In this document: one piece after another, positions 18,021 to 26,897 of the stretch
Layout: every line of letters begins with the position of its first letter
How positions within the stretch are numbered: position 1 is the first letter of the stretch
From: Winogradskyella pacifica
Lineage (GTDB): Bacteria > Bacteroidota > Bacteroidia > Flavobacteriales > Flavobacteriaceae
Direction of reading: 5' to 3'
Assembly (NCBI RefSeq): GCF_013403915.1
Contig: NZ_JABFDI010000014.1
Span: forward strand, 54,989-118,988
Length of the DNA stretch: 64,000 bases
Made by a program: the position numbers and the translations under genes
The notes under the pieces: generated by a model
What the model saw: the letters and a program-made list of their open reading frames with translations, nothing else
Told to the model about the DNA's origin: nothing
The model's database searches: none

Positions 18021-19376
18021 TTGAGTTTATTTAAGCAAGGAAGATATTCAGGGTATTTAAGGCCTATCTCTTATATTATAGATTTACTAATAATTAATAT
18101 AGTAGCTATTTTTTATTTGTTTGAAGAGAGTTATCCTTTAGCTTTTTTAGCACTAATATCTATAAGTTGGTTTTTTTTATCTATTTATTCGCACTTTTAT
18201 GAGGTATATAGGTATACGCGACCTATAAACATTCTATCACTTATTGTAAAACAATTTATTTTATTTCTACTTGTGATTTTTGCTTTATCAGGTTTGTATC
18301 ATGAGCTTGATATGTACCCAAAGCCATTAGTTATATATGCTTTATTATGTTTTCTTTTCATTACTATTTTAAAATATACCATATATTACTTGTTACAGAA
18401 ATATAGAATTTCGTTTGGTGGAAATTTTAGAACAACAGTTATTATTGGTGTTAATAAAAAGACGCTTGCCTTAGATAAATTTTTTAATAAGAATCCAGAA
18501 TATGGATATTCTCATAAGAAGACTTTTAATTTAAAAAATAAAACAGATTCTTTAGAAGGTTGCTTTCAATTTGTGCTAAAAGAAGGTATAGATGAGATTT
18601 ACTGTTCTATCTCAGAATTAAGTAACACGCAGATAGCTGATATTGTAAATTTTGCGGATAATAATCTTAAAATTTTAAAATTTATTCCAGATAGTAAAGA
18701 GATCTATTCAAAAAAATTAAGATATGAGTATTACGATTATATTCCTATTCTTACACTTAGAACGATTCCTTTAGAAGAATCTGTGAACACATTAATAAAG
18801 CGAGTTTTTGATATTCTATTCTCGTGTTTGGTTATCGTCTTAATTTTATCATGGTTAACCCCAATAATCGGCATCTTAATAAAGTTAGAATCTAAAGGAC
18901 CTATATTTTTTAAACAGTCTAGAAATGGTTTTAATTATAAAGAATTTGACTGTTTTAAGTTTAGGTCTATGATGCCAAATAAAGATGCGCATGCAAACCA
19001 AGCAACAAGAGGTGATCAAAGAGTAACTAAAGTTGGTAAATTCATTAGGAAAACAAGTATTGATGAATTGCCTCAGTTTTTTAATGTCCTTTTTGGAGAT
19101 ATGTCTGTAGTAGGACCGAGACCTCATATGGTAAGTCATACCATAATGTATGCTAAGAAAATAGATAAATTTATGGTTAGACATTTCGTTAAACCTGGTA
19201 TAACAGGTTTAGCACAAACTAGTGGATTTAGAGGAGAGGTAGAAACAGATAAAGACATTATTGGCAGAGTAAAGTATGATATATTTTATATCGAAAACTG
19301 GTCATTACTTTTAGATATTAAAATTATAATTCAAACTTTCGTTAATGCTGTTAAAGGAGAAGATAAAGCCTATTAA
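18021..19376 (+). CDS. Initiating sugar-phosphate transferase (WbaP/PHPT type), copy 1
   Basis: A polyprenyl glycosylphosphotransferase of 451 residues. Four to five N-terminal membrane helices are followed by a CoA-binding-like Rossmann domain (TTVIIGVNKKTLALDK), a membrane-entering helix (KRVFDILFSCLVIVLILSWL) and the bacterial sugar transferase core with KFRSM, RKTSIDELPQFFNVL and VGPRPHM. It would transfer the first sugar-1-phosphate to undecaprenyl phosphate. The start is a TTG; the sequence after it (MSLFKQGRYSGYLRP) aligns with the ATG start of the next paralogue (MEFKRGRYSWVLRP), which supports it. Confidence 0.9.
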   Translation: MSLFKQGRYSGYLRPISYIIDLLIINIVAIFYLFEESYPLAFLALISISWFFLSIYSHFYEVYRYTRPINILSLIVKQFILFLLVIFALSGLYHELDMYPKPLVIYALLCFLFITILKYTIYYLLQKYRISFGGNFRTTVIIGVNKKTLALDKFFNKNPEYGYSHKKTFNLKNKTDSLEGCFQFVLKEGIDEIYCSISELSNTQIADIVNFADNNLKILKFIPDSKEIYSKKLRYEYYDYIPILTLRTIPLEESVNTLIKRVFDILFSCLVIVLILSWLTPIIGILIKLESKGPIFFKQSRNGFNYKEFDCFKFRSMMPNKDAHANQATRGDQRVTKVGKFIRKTSIDELPQFFNVLFGDMSVVGPRPHMVSHTIMYAKKIDKFMVRHFVKPGITGLAQTSGFRGEVETDKDIIGRVKYDIFYIENWSLLLDIKIIIQTFVNAVKGEDKAY

Positions 19377-19464
19377 ACAACACTAATTTTTAACCTAACA
19401 GATGTATTTCAACTTAACTTCTATGACAAATCGTCCAAACACCTTTCAATTAGATTAAATAAAT

Positions 19465-20877
19465 ATGGAATTTAAGAGAGGAAGATATTCATGGGTGTTG
19501 AGACCATTATTAATTATTTATGATCTCGCCATTATAAATGTACTTGCTTATGTCTTTTTAAATTTTAACAATCAAAAATTATACTTTTTCTCTTTCGAGA
19601 TATTCAATAATAAGAATGTATTATACTTCATATATTCTATAATTTTCTGGCTTTTATCTACCCATTTTCTAAAATTTTATAAAGTTTATAGATATACGTC
19701 TGTATTAAATATTCTATCGCTCATTTTAAAACAATTCTTTGTTTATACTTTCCTAGTTTATGCATTTGAAGGTTTTTTTAGAAGTATTAATATAGAGGTG
19801 ACTGTCACCTTAAAATATTTAAGCTATTCCTTTATAGCAATCAGCTTTGTGAAGTTATTAAGCTATTACATTCTAAAATCGATCAGAGTATATTTAAAAG
19901 GAAACTTAAGAAATATTGTTGTAATCGGAGGAGGGGAAAGTGTTAATGCTCTAAAAAAAATATTTCAAGAAAAGAAAGAATTAGGTTATAATATCCAAGC
20001 TGTGTTTAGTAATACACACGATGAAAATAGTTCTGGCTCTATTGAAGATAGCTTTAATTACCTAGAAAATAATAATGACAATATTGATGAGATTTACTGT
20101 TCAATTTCAGATTTGTCAGAAAAAGAATTGAATGAATACGTGAGGTGCGCTAATTTAAACCACTGCAATATTAAATTTATTCCAAATACAAAAAAACTAA
20201 TTACTAAGCGATATAAAACAGATTACTACAACTATATTCCGGTTTTATCTATACAGGAAGTAGCTCTGAATAATGAAGTAAATAAGCTTTTTAAACGAAC
20301 ATTTGATATTGTGTTTTCTATATTAATAATTGTTTTTGTGCTATCCTGGCTTTCTATTGTTTTATTTATTTTAATTAAGCTAGAGTCAAAAGGTCCTCTA
20401 TATTTTAAGCATAAAAGAACAGGAATAAACTACAAAGCATTCTATTGTTATAAATACAGATCACTTACCACAACCCAAGAGTCAAAAGGAACGTATGTGA
20501 GCCAAAATGATAAACGTGTCACTGTGATAGGTAAGTTTATAAGAAGAACGAGTATAGATGAATTACCACAGTTTATTAATGTTCTAAAGGGTGAAATGTC
20601 TGTAGTTGGACCAAGGCCACATATGCTTACATATACCGATGATTATTCTAAGAAAATTAATAAGTATAATTTTATCTATAGGCATAATGTTAAGCCTGGT
20701 GTTACAGGTTTAGCTCAGATAAAAGGATATAGAGGCGAAATTAAACGCGATAAGGATATTATAAATAGAGTAAAATACGATATCTTTTACATTGAAAATT
20801 GGTCACTTTTATTAGATCTAAAAATTATTGGTCAGACTATAATTAATGTTGTTAAAGGAGACGATAAAGCTTATTAA
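19465..20877 (+). CDS. Initiating sugar-phosphate transferase (WbaP/PHPT type), copy 2
   Basis: A tandem paralogue of the preceding gene, 470 residues, with the same domain order and motifs: NIVVIGGGESVNALKK, KRTFDIVFSILIIVFVLSWL, RRTSIDELPQFINVL, VGPRPHM and the C-terminal VKYDIFYIENWSLLLD. Catalytic-core motifs are intact in both copies. One difference is that the core motif KFRSM of copy 1 reads KYRSL here, a possible change in sugar specificity (inference). It is followed after 8 nt by a GT2 gene. Confidence 0.9.
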   Translation: MEFKRGRYSWVLRPLLIIYDLAIINVLAYVFLNFNNQKLYFFSFEIFNNKNVLYFIYSIIFWLLSTHFLKFYKVYRYTSVLNILSLILKQFFVYTFLVYAFEGFFRSINIEVTVTLKYLSYSFIAISFVKLLSYYILKSIRVYLKGNLRNIVVIGGGESVNALKKIFQEKKELGYNIQAVFSNTHDENSSGSIEDSFNYLENNNDNIDEIYCSISDLSEKELNEYVRCANLNHCNIKFIPNTKKLITKRYKTDYYNYIPVLSIQEVALNNEVNKLFKRTFDIVFSILIIVFVLSWLSIVLFILIKLESKGPLYFKHKRTGINYKAFYCYKYRSLTTTQESKGTYVSQNDKRVTVIGKFIRRTSIDELPQFINVLKGEMSVVGPRPHMLTYTDDYSKKINKYNFIYRHNVKPGVTGLAQIKGYRGEIKRDKDIINRVKYDIFYIENWSLLLDLKIIGQTIINVVKGDDKAY

Positions 20878-20885
20878 ATTTACAT

Positions 20886-21665
20886 ATGCAACCACTAGTT
20901 TCTATTATAACACCAATGTATAACAATGCCAATGTTATAGAAAAAACGATTAATAGTGTCATTAATCAAACCTATGCTCATTGGGAATTACTTTTGGTAG
21001 ACGATGCCTCATCAGATCAAATAAAGGCTGTTATAAAGCCATTTACAGAGAGCGATTCTAGAATTAAGCTATTTACTCACAAAGATAATAAAGGTGCAGC
21101 AGAGGCTAGGAATTTAGGTACTGAAATGGCTACAGGAAATTATATTGCCTTCTTAGATGCAGACGACCTTTGGGCAGCGAATAAACTTCAATTGCAAGTA
21201 GCTCAACTGCAAAATAATAGTACAGATGTTAGTTTTGGAAGTTATGAATGGATAGATGAAGATAATCAACCTCTAAATAAAAAGGTTCATGCATTACCTC
21301 AGTTGGAATTCGGAAAGTTGCTAAAGGCAAATTATGTAGGGAACTTAACAGGAATGTATAATTCTGAAAAATTAGGTAAAATATACACTAAGGATTTAAA
21401 GAAACGACAAGATTGGTTATTGTGGTTAGAGGCTTTAAAAAGAAGTGATAAACCCGCAATAGGTATTCAAGAGACAATTGCTTACTATCGCATTACAGAG
21501 GGCTCATTATCTTCTAATAAAACCAATTTAATAAAGCATAATTTTAATGTGTACCGTAAAGGTTTAGGTTTTTCTAATGTAAAGTCGTTAGTCTATTTAA
21601 TACAGTTTCTATTCGAACATTTATTTGTGAAAAAACGTTTAATTCAACCTATAACTTCGAAATAA
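20886..21665 (+). CDS. Glycosyltransferase family 2
   Basis: The 259 residues form a classic GT-A family 2 enzyme: VSIITPMYNNANVIEKTI at the start, LLVDDASSD (about 37-45), the DxD-like YIAFLDADDLW (about 87-97), and the later KKRQDWLLWLEALK. It is closest to the WcaA/GlcNAc-transferase-like group of capsule loci. Its 3' end overlaps the convergent CapK-like gene by 17 nt, which ends the rightward polysaccharide block. Confidence 0.92.
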   Translation: MQPLVSIITPMYNNANVIEKTINSVINQTYAHWELLLVDDASSDQIKAVIKPFTESDSRIKLFTHKDNKGAAEARNLGTEMATGNYIAFLDADDLWAANKLQLQVAQLQNNSTDVSFGSYEWIDEDNQPLNKKVHALPQLEFGKLLKANYVGNLTGMYNSEKLGKIYTKDLKKRQDWLLWLEALKRSDKPAIGIQETIAYYRITEGSLSSNKTNLIKHNFNVYRKGLGFSNVKSLVYLIQFLFEHLFVKKRLIQPITSK

Positions 21666-22956
21666 ATTGCTTTAATTTCCCTGCTTTAGTCCGTTTTAAT
21701 TGTGCTACACGTTCAAAACTAACAGTGATTCCTGTTTCTAAATAGCGTTTCATTTCTAAAGTAATAACGTCTTTCTTATCCGAGTCTAGTTCTTTGTTAC
21801 TGACATACCGAATTATAAAATGATCTATACGAGACTGCTCAACAATAAATTCTGATACGTTACCGTCATTTTCAATCACGCTTTTGGTAATGTAATAAAA
21901 AGTTAATCCGGCAGCTTTTTTTCCACTCGGTAATACAACAATACTATTTGTTCTTCCAATCAGTTTTTTAAGAATAGGTTTTCTAATGGTACTATTTTCA
22001 GATAACACACCAATATCACCAATATCGTATCTGATAAATGGATGGGCTTTGTTATATAATGATGTAATAACTACTCTACCTTCTTCACCATAGGGTAAAA
22101 CCATATTGTTTTCATCTAAAATTTCAACATAGAGTGTTTCACTATTTACTTGCCACTCATCCTTTGTATTCTGAAACGCAATAAGATCTAATTCTGAGGC
22201 TCCATATTCATTTATTACAGGAAGCCCAAATTGAGTTTCGAGTAATAATTTATCATCATCAAATAACATTTCTGAAGTGACGATACAAGCTTTTAAGCTC
22301 GGGCAAACTGATTTTAAAATAATGTTACGACGCTTCAGATATTTTGCAAACTGAACAATGGAACTGGTGTATCCATTAATGAAATCGAAGTGTGTCGTTT
22401 TAAATTTGGTTAAAGCGGTTTCAAAAGCACTATCACTCAAATCAAATACTGAAAAACGGAATCGGTTACTAAAATAATCCTTCAACCGTTCTTTGTAATA
22501 GCCTTTTTTGTCTAGTGGGATTCCGTAAAAACGTGCTTGTTTAGAGCTGTTAAAGTCGATGCCATACCACCCAAATCGGTTCATTATTTCTGCCCAAGTT
22601 AAGGCATGGCACCATTTGTCTTTAGCAAAAATAAAGGGATCACCAGAGCTACCAGATGTTTTATTTACATACACATTTTTAGGTGTAAAATTATCACTTA
22701 AACGTTGTTCTAGTGGTTGTTGTAAATGACGTTTGGTAATAATGGGTACAGAATTCCAATCGTTAAGATCTATAGATTTTCCTAAAGATTTATAAAAGGG
22801 ATTATGTTCTAAATGATGAGAAACAATGGCTTTTTTTTGCGCTTCAACATAAGTTTCAAATTCTAAGTCAGTTTTCGCCTGAATTTGAGCTAAAGCCGTT
22901 TTAGCCTTGTTAATCGCAAAGCCATTTACTTTCAAAGAAAAATCGAATAGTCGCAA
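21649..22956 (-). CDS. Phenylacetate-CoA ligase family protein (CapK-like)
   Basis: A 435-residue adenylate-forming protein of the PaaK/CapK group often found in capsule loci. Motifs: NKTSGSSGDPFIF (phosphate loop, about residues 108-120), NEYGASELD, VITSLYNKAHPFIRYDIGD, and a C-terminal LKRTKAGKLKQFISKL ending with the conserved Lys region. The domain order is large adenylation domain, then small C-terminal domain. It probably activates an acyl group for glycan modification (inference). The start is a TTG; a second in-frame TTG lies at residue 8. Confidence 0.85.
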   Translation of the reverse strand: MRLFDFSLKVNGFAINKAKTALAQIQAKTDLEFETYVEAQKKAIVSHHLEHNPFYKSLGKSIDLNDWNSVPIITKRHLQQPLEQRLSDNFTPKNVYVNKTSGSSGDPFIFAKDKWCHALTWAEIMNRFGWYGIDFNSSKQARFYGIPLDKKGYYKERLKDYFSNRFRFSVFDLSDSAFETALTKFKTTHFDFINGYTSSIVQFAKYLKRRNIILKSVCPSLKACIVTSEMLFDDDKLLLETQFGLPVINEYGASELDLIAFQNTKDEWQVNSETLYVEILDENNMVLPYGEEGRVVITSLYNKAHPFIRYDIGDIGVLSENSTIRKPILKKLIGRTNSIVVLPSGKKAAGLTFYYITKSVIENDGNVSEFIVEQSRIDHFIIRYVSNKELDSDKKDVITLEMKRYLETGITVSFERVAQLKRTKAGKLKQFISKL

Positions 22957-22990
22957 AGTGTTTTTTGCCTTTAAGGTTTCCGTAAATTAA

Positions 22991-23022
22991 TTGTTTTTTA
23001 AACTTAAAACCAATTATTTTTG
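22991..23022 (+). promoter_or_regulatory. purD promoter
   Basis: TTG (22991-22993), a 21-nt spacer and TATTTTTG (23015-23022) match both elements of the Bacteroidota consensus. The ATG of purD follows 18 nt after the -7 element. A TTG inside the -7 element could be mistaken for an upstream start codon. Confidence 0.7.
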
Positions 23023-23040
23023 CCTAAAGAAATTTTAGAC

Positions 23041-24312
23041 ATGACTATTTTAATACTTGGCTCTGGCGGAAGAGAACACACATTTGCATGGAAATTAGCA
23101 CAAAGTGACCGTTGTAAGGCGCTTTTTGTAGCTCCAGGAAACTCAGGAACACAATCAATTGCAACCAATTTAAATATTGGTGTTACTGACTTTGAAGCGA
23201 TTAAATCAGCAGTTTTAGAACATAAAATTGATTTGGTGGTTGTTGGACCAGAAGATCCATTGGTACAAGGTATTCACGATTTCTTTTTAGAAGATGAGGC
23301 TTTAAAAAATGTGGCTGTAATCGGACCACAAAAAGCAGCTGCAGAATTAGAAGGCAGTAAGGAGTTTGCTAAAGAGTTTATGATGCGTCATAACATTCCG
23401 ACAGCAGCTTATGAGAGCTTTACTAAAGAGAATGTAGAACAAGGTTACAAGTTTTTAGAAACGCTAAGTCCTCCTTATGTTTTAAAAGCTGATGGATTAG
23501 CAGCTGGTAAAGGTGTTTTAATCTTAAATGATTTACAAGAAGCAAAAGACGAATTGAAAAGTATGTTGGTTGATGCAAAATTTGGAGAGGCTAGTACTAA
23601 AGTGGTTATCGAAGAATTTTTAGACGGCATTGAATTAAGCTGTTTTGTATTAACGGACGGTAAAGACTATAAAATTCTACCAACAGCGAAAGATTATAAA
23701 CGTATTGGTGAAGGAGATACAGGTTTAAATACAGGAGGTATGGGAGCAGTTTCTCCAGTTCCATTTGCTACTAAAGAATTTTTAGATAAAATTGAAAATC
23801 AAGTCGTAAAACCTACGGTTGAAGGTTTAAAGAAAGATAATTTGCCTTATGTTGGGTTTATTTTTATTGGTTTAATTAAAGTTGGAGACGATCCAAAAGT
23901 GATTGAGTACAATGTTAGAATGGGTGACCCTGAAACAGAAGTGGTGTTACCAAGACTAAAAACAGATTTAGTTACTGTTTTTGAAGCGATGGCAAATCAA
24001 ACTTTAAGTGAAGTGACTATTGATATTGATGAGCGTGCAGCAACAACAATAATGTTAGTTTCTGGCGGTTATCCTGAGGCTTACGAAAAAGGCAAAGAAA
24101 TTACAGGAGTAGAAACTATTTCAGACTCTATCGTATTTCATGCAGGAGCAATTGAAAAAGACGGTAAAGTGGTTACTTCGGGTGGTCGCGTAATGGCAAT
24201 TACGTCATATGGAAATACGTATCCAGAGGCCATAAAAAAATCCTATCAAAGTATAGAAAAACTACATTTTGATAAGATGTATTATCGTAAGGATATTGGT
24301 TTCGACCTATAA
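23041..24312 (+). CDS. purD: Phosphoribosylamine--glycine ligase
   Basis: GAR synthetase, purine biosynthesis step 2: it joins 5-phosphoribosylamine and glycine using ATP. The 423 residues have the N-terminal ILGSGGREHTFAWKLAQS, the family signature VGPEDPLVQGI, an ATP-grasp domain with KADGLAAGKGVLI, NTGGMGAVSP, and RMGDPETEVVLPRL. The start was set at the ATG because the upstream in-frame TTG lies inside the promoter. It overlaps the convergent DUF6341 gene by 6 nt. Confidence 0.97.
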   Translation: MTILILGSGGREHTFAWKLAQSDRCKALFVAPGNSGTQSIATNLNIGVTDFEAIKSAVLEHKIDLVVVGPEDPLVQGIHDFFLEDEALKNVAVIGPQKAAAELEGSKEFAKEFMMRHNIPTAAYESFTKENVEQGYKFLETLSPPYVLKADGLAAGKGVLILNDLQEAKDELKSMLVDAKFGEASTKVVIEEFLDGIELSCFVLTDGKDYKILPTAKDYKRIGEGDTGLNTGGMGAVSPVPFATKEFLDKIENQVVKPTVEGLKKDNLPYVGFIFIGLIKVGDDPKVIEYNVRMGDPETEVVLPRLKTDLVTVFEAMANQTLSEVTIDIDERAATTIMLVSGGYPEAYEKGKEITGVETISDSIVFHAGAIEKDGKVVTSGGRVMAITSYGNTYPEAIKKSYQSIEKLHFDKMYYRKDIGFDL

Positions 24313-24534
24313 ATAAGAATGGGAAGAAATACTTTTATCTTCTTCTCCGTTCTCATTGTATTTTTTAAGTTGTAACATCCAATATACAAATGCAACCACG
24401 CCAATAGCTGTAAATAACCATGACATTATGTTAGCTGAAAACCAGCTTTCTAGTTCTAATGCTTTAAGTGCATCAAATGGTGCAAATAACACATTTACAA
24501 ATAAATCCGCTATTCCGTTAAAGAAATCATTCAT
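24307..24534 (-). CDS. DUF6341 family small membrane protein
   Basis: The 75 residues comprise an N-terminal amphipathic region (MNDFFNGIADLFVNVLFAPF), one membrane helix at about 35-53 (IMSWLFTAIGVVAFVYWML) and a charged cytoplasmic tail. It matches, from memory, a short flavobacterial family named DUF6341. The function is unknown. It lies convergent to purD and divergent from the DUF6427 gene, an arrangement that recurs in related genomes. Confidence 0.75.
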   Translation of the reverse strand: MNDFFNGIADLFVNVLFAPFDALKALELESWFSANIMSWLFTAIGVVAFVYWMLQLKKYNENGEEDKSISSHSYL

Positions 24535-24551
24535 AACTTTATAAATTTACA

Positions 24552-24590
24552 CCAATTCTAATTTCGAATTGGGATTGAGCAGCAAAAATA
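24552..24590 (-). promoter_or_regulatory. Leader hairpin and putative -7 element of the DUF6341 gene
   Basis: On the minus strand TATTTTTG (24590-24583) matches TAnnTTTG. Between it and the gene lies an inverted repeat, CCAATTC / GAATTGG with a 7-nt loop (24552-24572), that would fold in the 5' leader of the transcript. Confidence 0.45.
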
Positions 24591-24602
24591 CAAAAAGAGT
24601 TA

Positions 24603-25520
24603 ATGATAACAAGTATTTTTAGTAAATCTAAGCCTATAAACTTCATATTTGTTGCAGTTTATGTTTGCCTGCTATTTGTAGTAACCAACTATGCTCTACT
24701 TTTTTCGGATCTAAATAGTTCTCTAGCAACGCTTTTTAAGTGGGCAGTGACCTTGTTTTTAGTTTTTTTAATTGACTTTATTGTTTCTAAAAATAACCTA
24801 ACACAAAGAAATAGTTATGCTATTATGACCTTTGGTTTGTTGTTTGGTATGTTTCCAGAAGCAATGAAGCATACAGATATATTACTAGCTAATCTGTTTA
24901 TTATTTTTGCTTTAAGACGGCTAATAAGTTTACATTCTAACTTACACATTAAAAAGAAGTTGTTTGATGCGGCATTCTGGATTGCACTAGCGGCTTTATT
25001 CTATTTCTGGTCGATGCTATTTTTCGCTTTAGTGATTGTGGCTTTGATTTATCATTCCCAAAATGATTTTAAGAATGTTATTATTCCATTTATGGGAGTG
25101 GCAACAGTGCTGATATTGCTCTTGGTCTATAATATTATTGTAGATGATGTCTATCTAAAACCTTCAAATTTTAAACGCTACGCAAGCTTAGATTTTACAG
25201 CGTATAACAGCAAGGAAAATATTCTAAAGTTCACCGTGTTATTTACATCCTATGTATGGACGCTTATCTATTATTTTAAAAATATTCCTGATAAGAATAA
25301 AAAATTAAAGCCCTCTTATTTCTTAATTGCTTGGGCTTCAATAATTGCTATTTTAGTTGCTATTATTGCTCCCACTAAAAACGGTAGTGAGTTTCTATTT
25401 TTATTTGCGCCATTTTCAATTATTATGGCCAATTATATCGAAGTGATTTCAGAACGTTGGTTTAAAGAAGTTTTTATAGCTCTTTTTATTATAGTGCCAA
25501 TTATAGGTTTAATGTTGTAA
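24603..25520 (+). CDS. DUF6427 family integral membrane protein
   Basis: A 305-residue protein with about 8-9 predicted membrane helices and short loops, rich in Phe, Ile and Leu. It matches a flavobacterial family named DUF6427 (from memory). Weak resemblance to the multi-span part of glycosyltransferase family 39-like proteins can be imagined from the hydropathy, but no catalytic motif is seen. Its last 12 nt overlap the convergent upp gene. Confidence 0.72.
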   Translation: MITSIFSKSKPINFIFVAVYVCLLFVVTNYALLFSDLNSSLATLFKWAVTLFLVFLIDFIVSKNNLTQRNSYAIMTFGLLFGMFPEAMKHTDILLANLFIIFALRRLISLHSNLHIKKKLFDAAFWIALAALFYFWSMLFFALVIVALIYHSQNDFKNVIIPFMGVATVLILLLVYNIIVDDVYLKPSNFKRYASLDFTAYNSKENILKFTVLFTSYVWTLIYYFKNIPDKNKKLKPSYFLIAWASIIAILVAIIAPTKNGSEFLFLFAPFSIIMANYIEVISERWFKEVFIALFIIVPIIGLML

Positions 25521-26168
25521 CTTGTTTCCAAAAGCTAAATCACCAGCATCGCCTAATCCTGGAATAATATAGCCTTTTTCATTTAAGTTGTCGTCTATGG
25601 CAGCGATCCATAATTTTACGTCAGCATCAAACGCTTTAGATACATAATCAACACCTTCCTGTGCACCGATAACACTTACTAAATGAATTTCTTTAGGAGT
25701 TCCAAATGGTTTTAAAGCTTCATAAGTAGCCACCATAGATTGTCCTGTGGCCAACATCGGATCAGCTAAGATTAAAGTTTTACCCTCTAAACTCGGACAA
25801 GCTAAATATTCAACTACGATTTCAAAACTTTCCGGATTGTTCTTATGTTGTCTGTATGCTGAAATAAATGCATTTTCAGCGGCATCAAAGTAATTAAGTA
25901 AGCCATTATGAAGTGGTACACCTGCTCGTAAAATAGAGCACAACACAATATCTTTTTGATGTAAAACAGTTTCAGAATTACCTAAAGGAGTTGCAATAGT
26001 GTGCGGATTAAATTGAAGTGATTTACTTAGTTCGTATCCCATTATTTCACCAATTCGCTCAATATTTCTTCGGAAACGCATGCTGTCTTTCTGAACCGTT
26101 TTATCTCTTAATTCAGACATAAAGGTGTTTAAAATTGAAGGTGTATCAGAAAGGTTATGAATTTGCAT
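25509..26168 (-). CDS. upp: Uracil phosphoribosyltransferase
   Basis: Pyrimidine salvage: uracil plus PRPP gives UMP. The 219 residues contain the GxxLRAG-like SILRAGVPLHNGL, the PRPP loop ILADPMLATGQSMV (about residues 134-147), and the C-terminal uracil-binding segment IPGLGDAGDLAFG (about 203-215). The length is normal. It faces the DUF6427 gene with a 12-nt overlap and diverges from the DUF4254 gene. Confidence 0.96.
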   Translation of the reverse strand: MQIHNLSDTPSILNTFMSELRDKTVQKDSMRFRRNIERIGEIMGYELSKSLQFNPHTIATPLGNSETVLHQKDIVLCSILRAGVPLHNGLLNYFDAAENAFISAYRQHKNNPESFEIVVEYLACPSLEGKTLILADPMLATGQSMVATYEALKPFGTPKEIHLVSVIGAQEGVDYVSKAFDADVKLWIAAIDDNLNEKGYIIPGLGDAGDLAFGNKLQH

Positions 26169-26210
26169 ATTATGGGAATTGGTTCAGTCGTTAAAGTTAA
26201 TAATTCCTAC

Positions 26211-26218
26211 TATATTTG
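26211..26218 (+). promoter_or_regulatory. Putative -7 element of the DUF4254 gene
   Basis: TATATTTG, an exact TAnnTTTG match, lies 22 nt upstream of the ATG at 26241 in the divergent upp/DUF4254 region. The nearest upstream TTG (26179-26181) is too far (29 nt) for a standard spacer. Confidence 0.45.
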
Positions 26219-26240
26219 TAAACATTAAATCAATTTCATT

Positions 26241-26849
26241 ATGTTTTCACAAAAAGCAAACGCTATTTTTCAAGAGGTTATTAAAACTTATAAAGTTTTA
26301 AACACAGTAGATCAGCCATTTACTAACAAGTATGATAAAAATGATGATCTTATCGCACATTTGTTATATAGAAAATCTTGGATTGATACTGTTCAGTGGG
26401 CTTACGAAGATATTATTAGAGACCCAAACATTGATCCGGTTGCAGCTTTAAAGTTGAAACGAATGATTGATGCCTCTAACCAAGATAGAACGGATACGGT
26501 TGAATATATCGATAGTTATTTTTTAAATAAATATAAAGACGTCACCGTAAAACCGGATGCTAAAATCAACTCTGAAAGTCCGGCTTGGGCAATCGATCGT
26601 TTATCTATTTTAGCATTAAAGATTTACCACATGCATCTCGAAACAGTAAGAGATGATGCTAGTGATGCGCATAAAGCGGCTTGCCAAACAAAGCTCAATG
26701 TTTTATTAGAACAACGTGTAGATTTAAGTACCGCAATAGACGATATGCTTACGGATATTTCAAATGGTGATAAGTATATGAAAGTGTATAAGCAAATGAA
26801 AATGTACAATGATAATGAACTAAACCCTGTTTTGAGAGGACAGAAATAG
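26241..26849 (+). CDS. DUF4254 domain-containing protein
   Basis: A soluble, mostly helical protein of 202 residues. It shows DUF4254 hallmarks: NDDLIAHLLYRKSWIDTVQW near the start, EDIIRDPNIDP, and a central DASNQDRTDTVEYIDSYF with conserved Asn, Asp and Arg. The function is unknown. It is followed by a GT9 gene; this pairing is common in Bacteroidota and hints at a link to lipopolysaccharide core synthesis (inference). The 26856-26886 repeat lies between them. Confidence 0.88.
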   Translation: MFSQKANAIFQEVIKTYKVLNTVDQPFTNKYDKNDDLIAHLLYRKSWIDTVQWAYEDIIRDPNIDPVAALKLKRMIDASNQDRTDTVEYIDSYFLNKYKDVTVKPDAKINSESPAWAIDRLSILALKIYHMHLETVRDDASDAHKAACQTKLNVLLEQRVDLSTAIDDMLTDISNGDKYMKVYKQMKMYNDNELNPVLRGQK

Positions 26850-26855
26850 TTCGTG

Positions 26856-26886
26856 AACCTGTTGGGTTTTTAAAACCTGACAGGTT
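26856..26886. repeat. Palindromic intergenic element, copy 1
   Basis: This 31-nt element has outer arms AACCTGT / ACAGGTT and an inner GGTTTTTAAAACC palindrome. The same design recurs at 29727-29753, 30430-30460 and 48310-48338. It lies between two co-directional genes and would form a hairpin in the mRNA. Confidence 0.8.
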
Positions 26887-26897
26887 TGTACAAAATT

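Noticed and set aside
24356..24544. 62-residue plus-strand frame opposite the DUF6341 gene
   Set aside because: It is antisense to a family-matching membrane protein and shows no coding features of its own.
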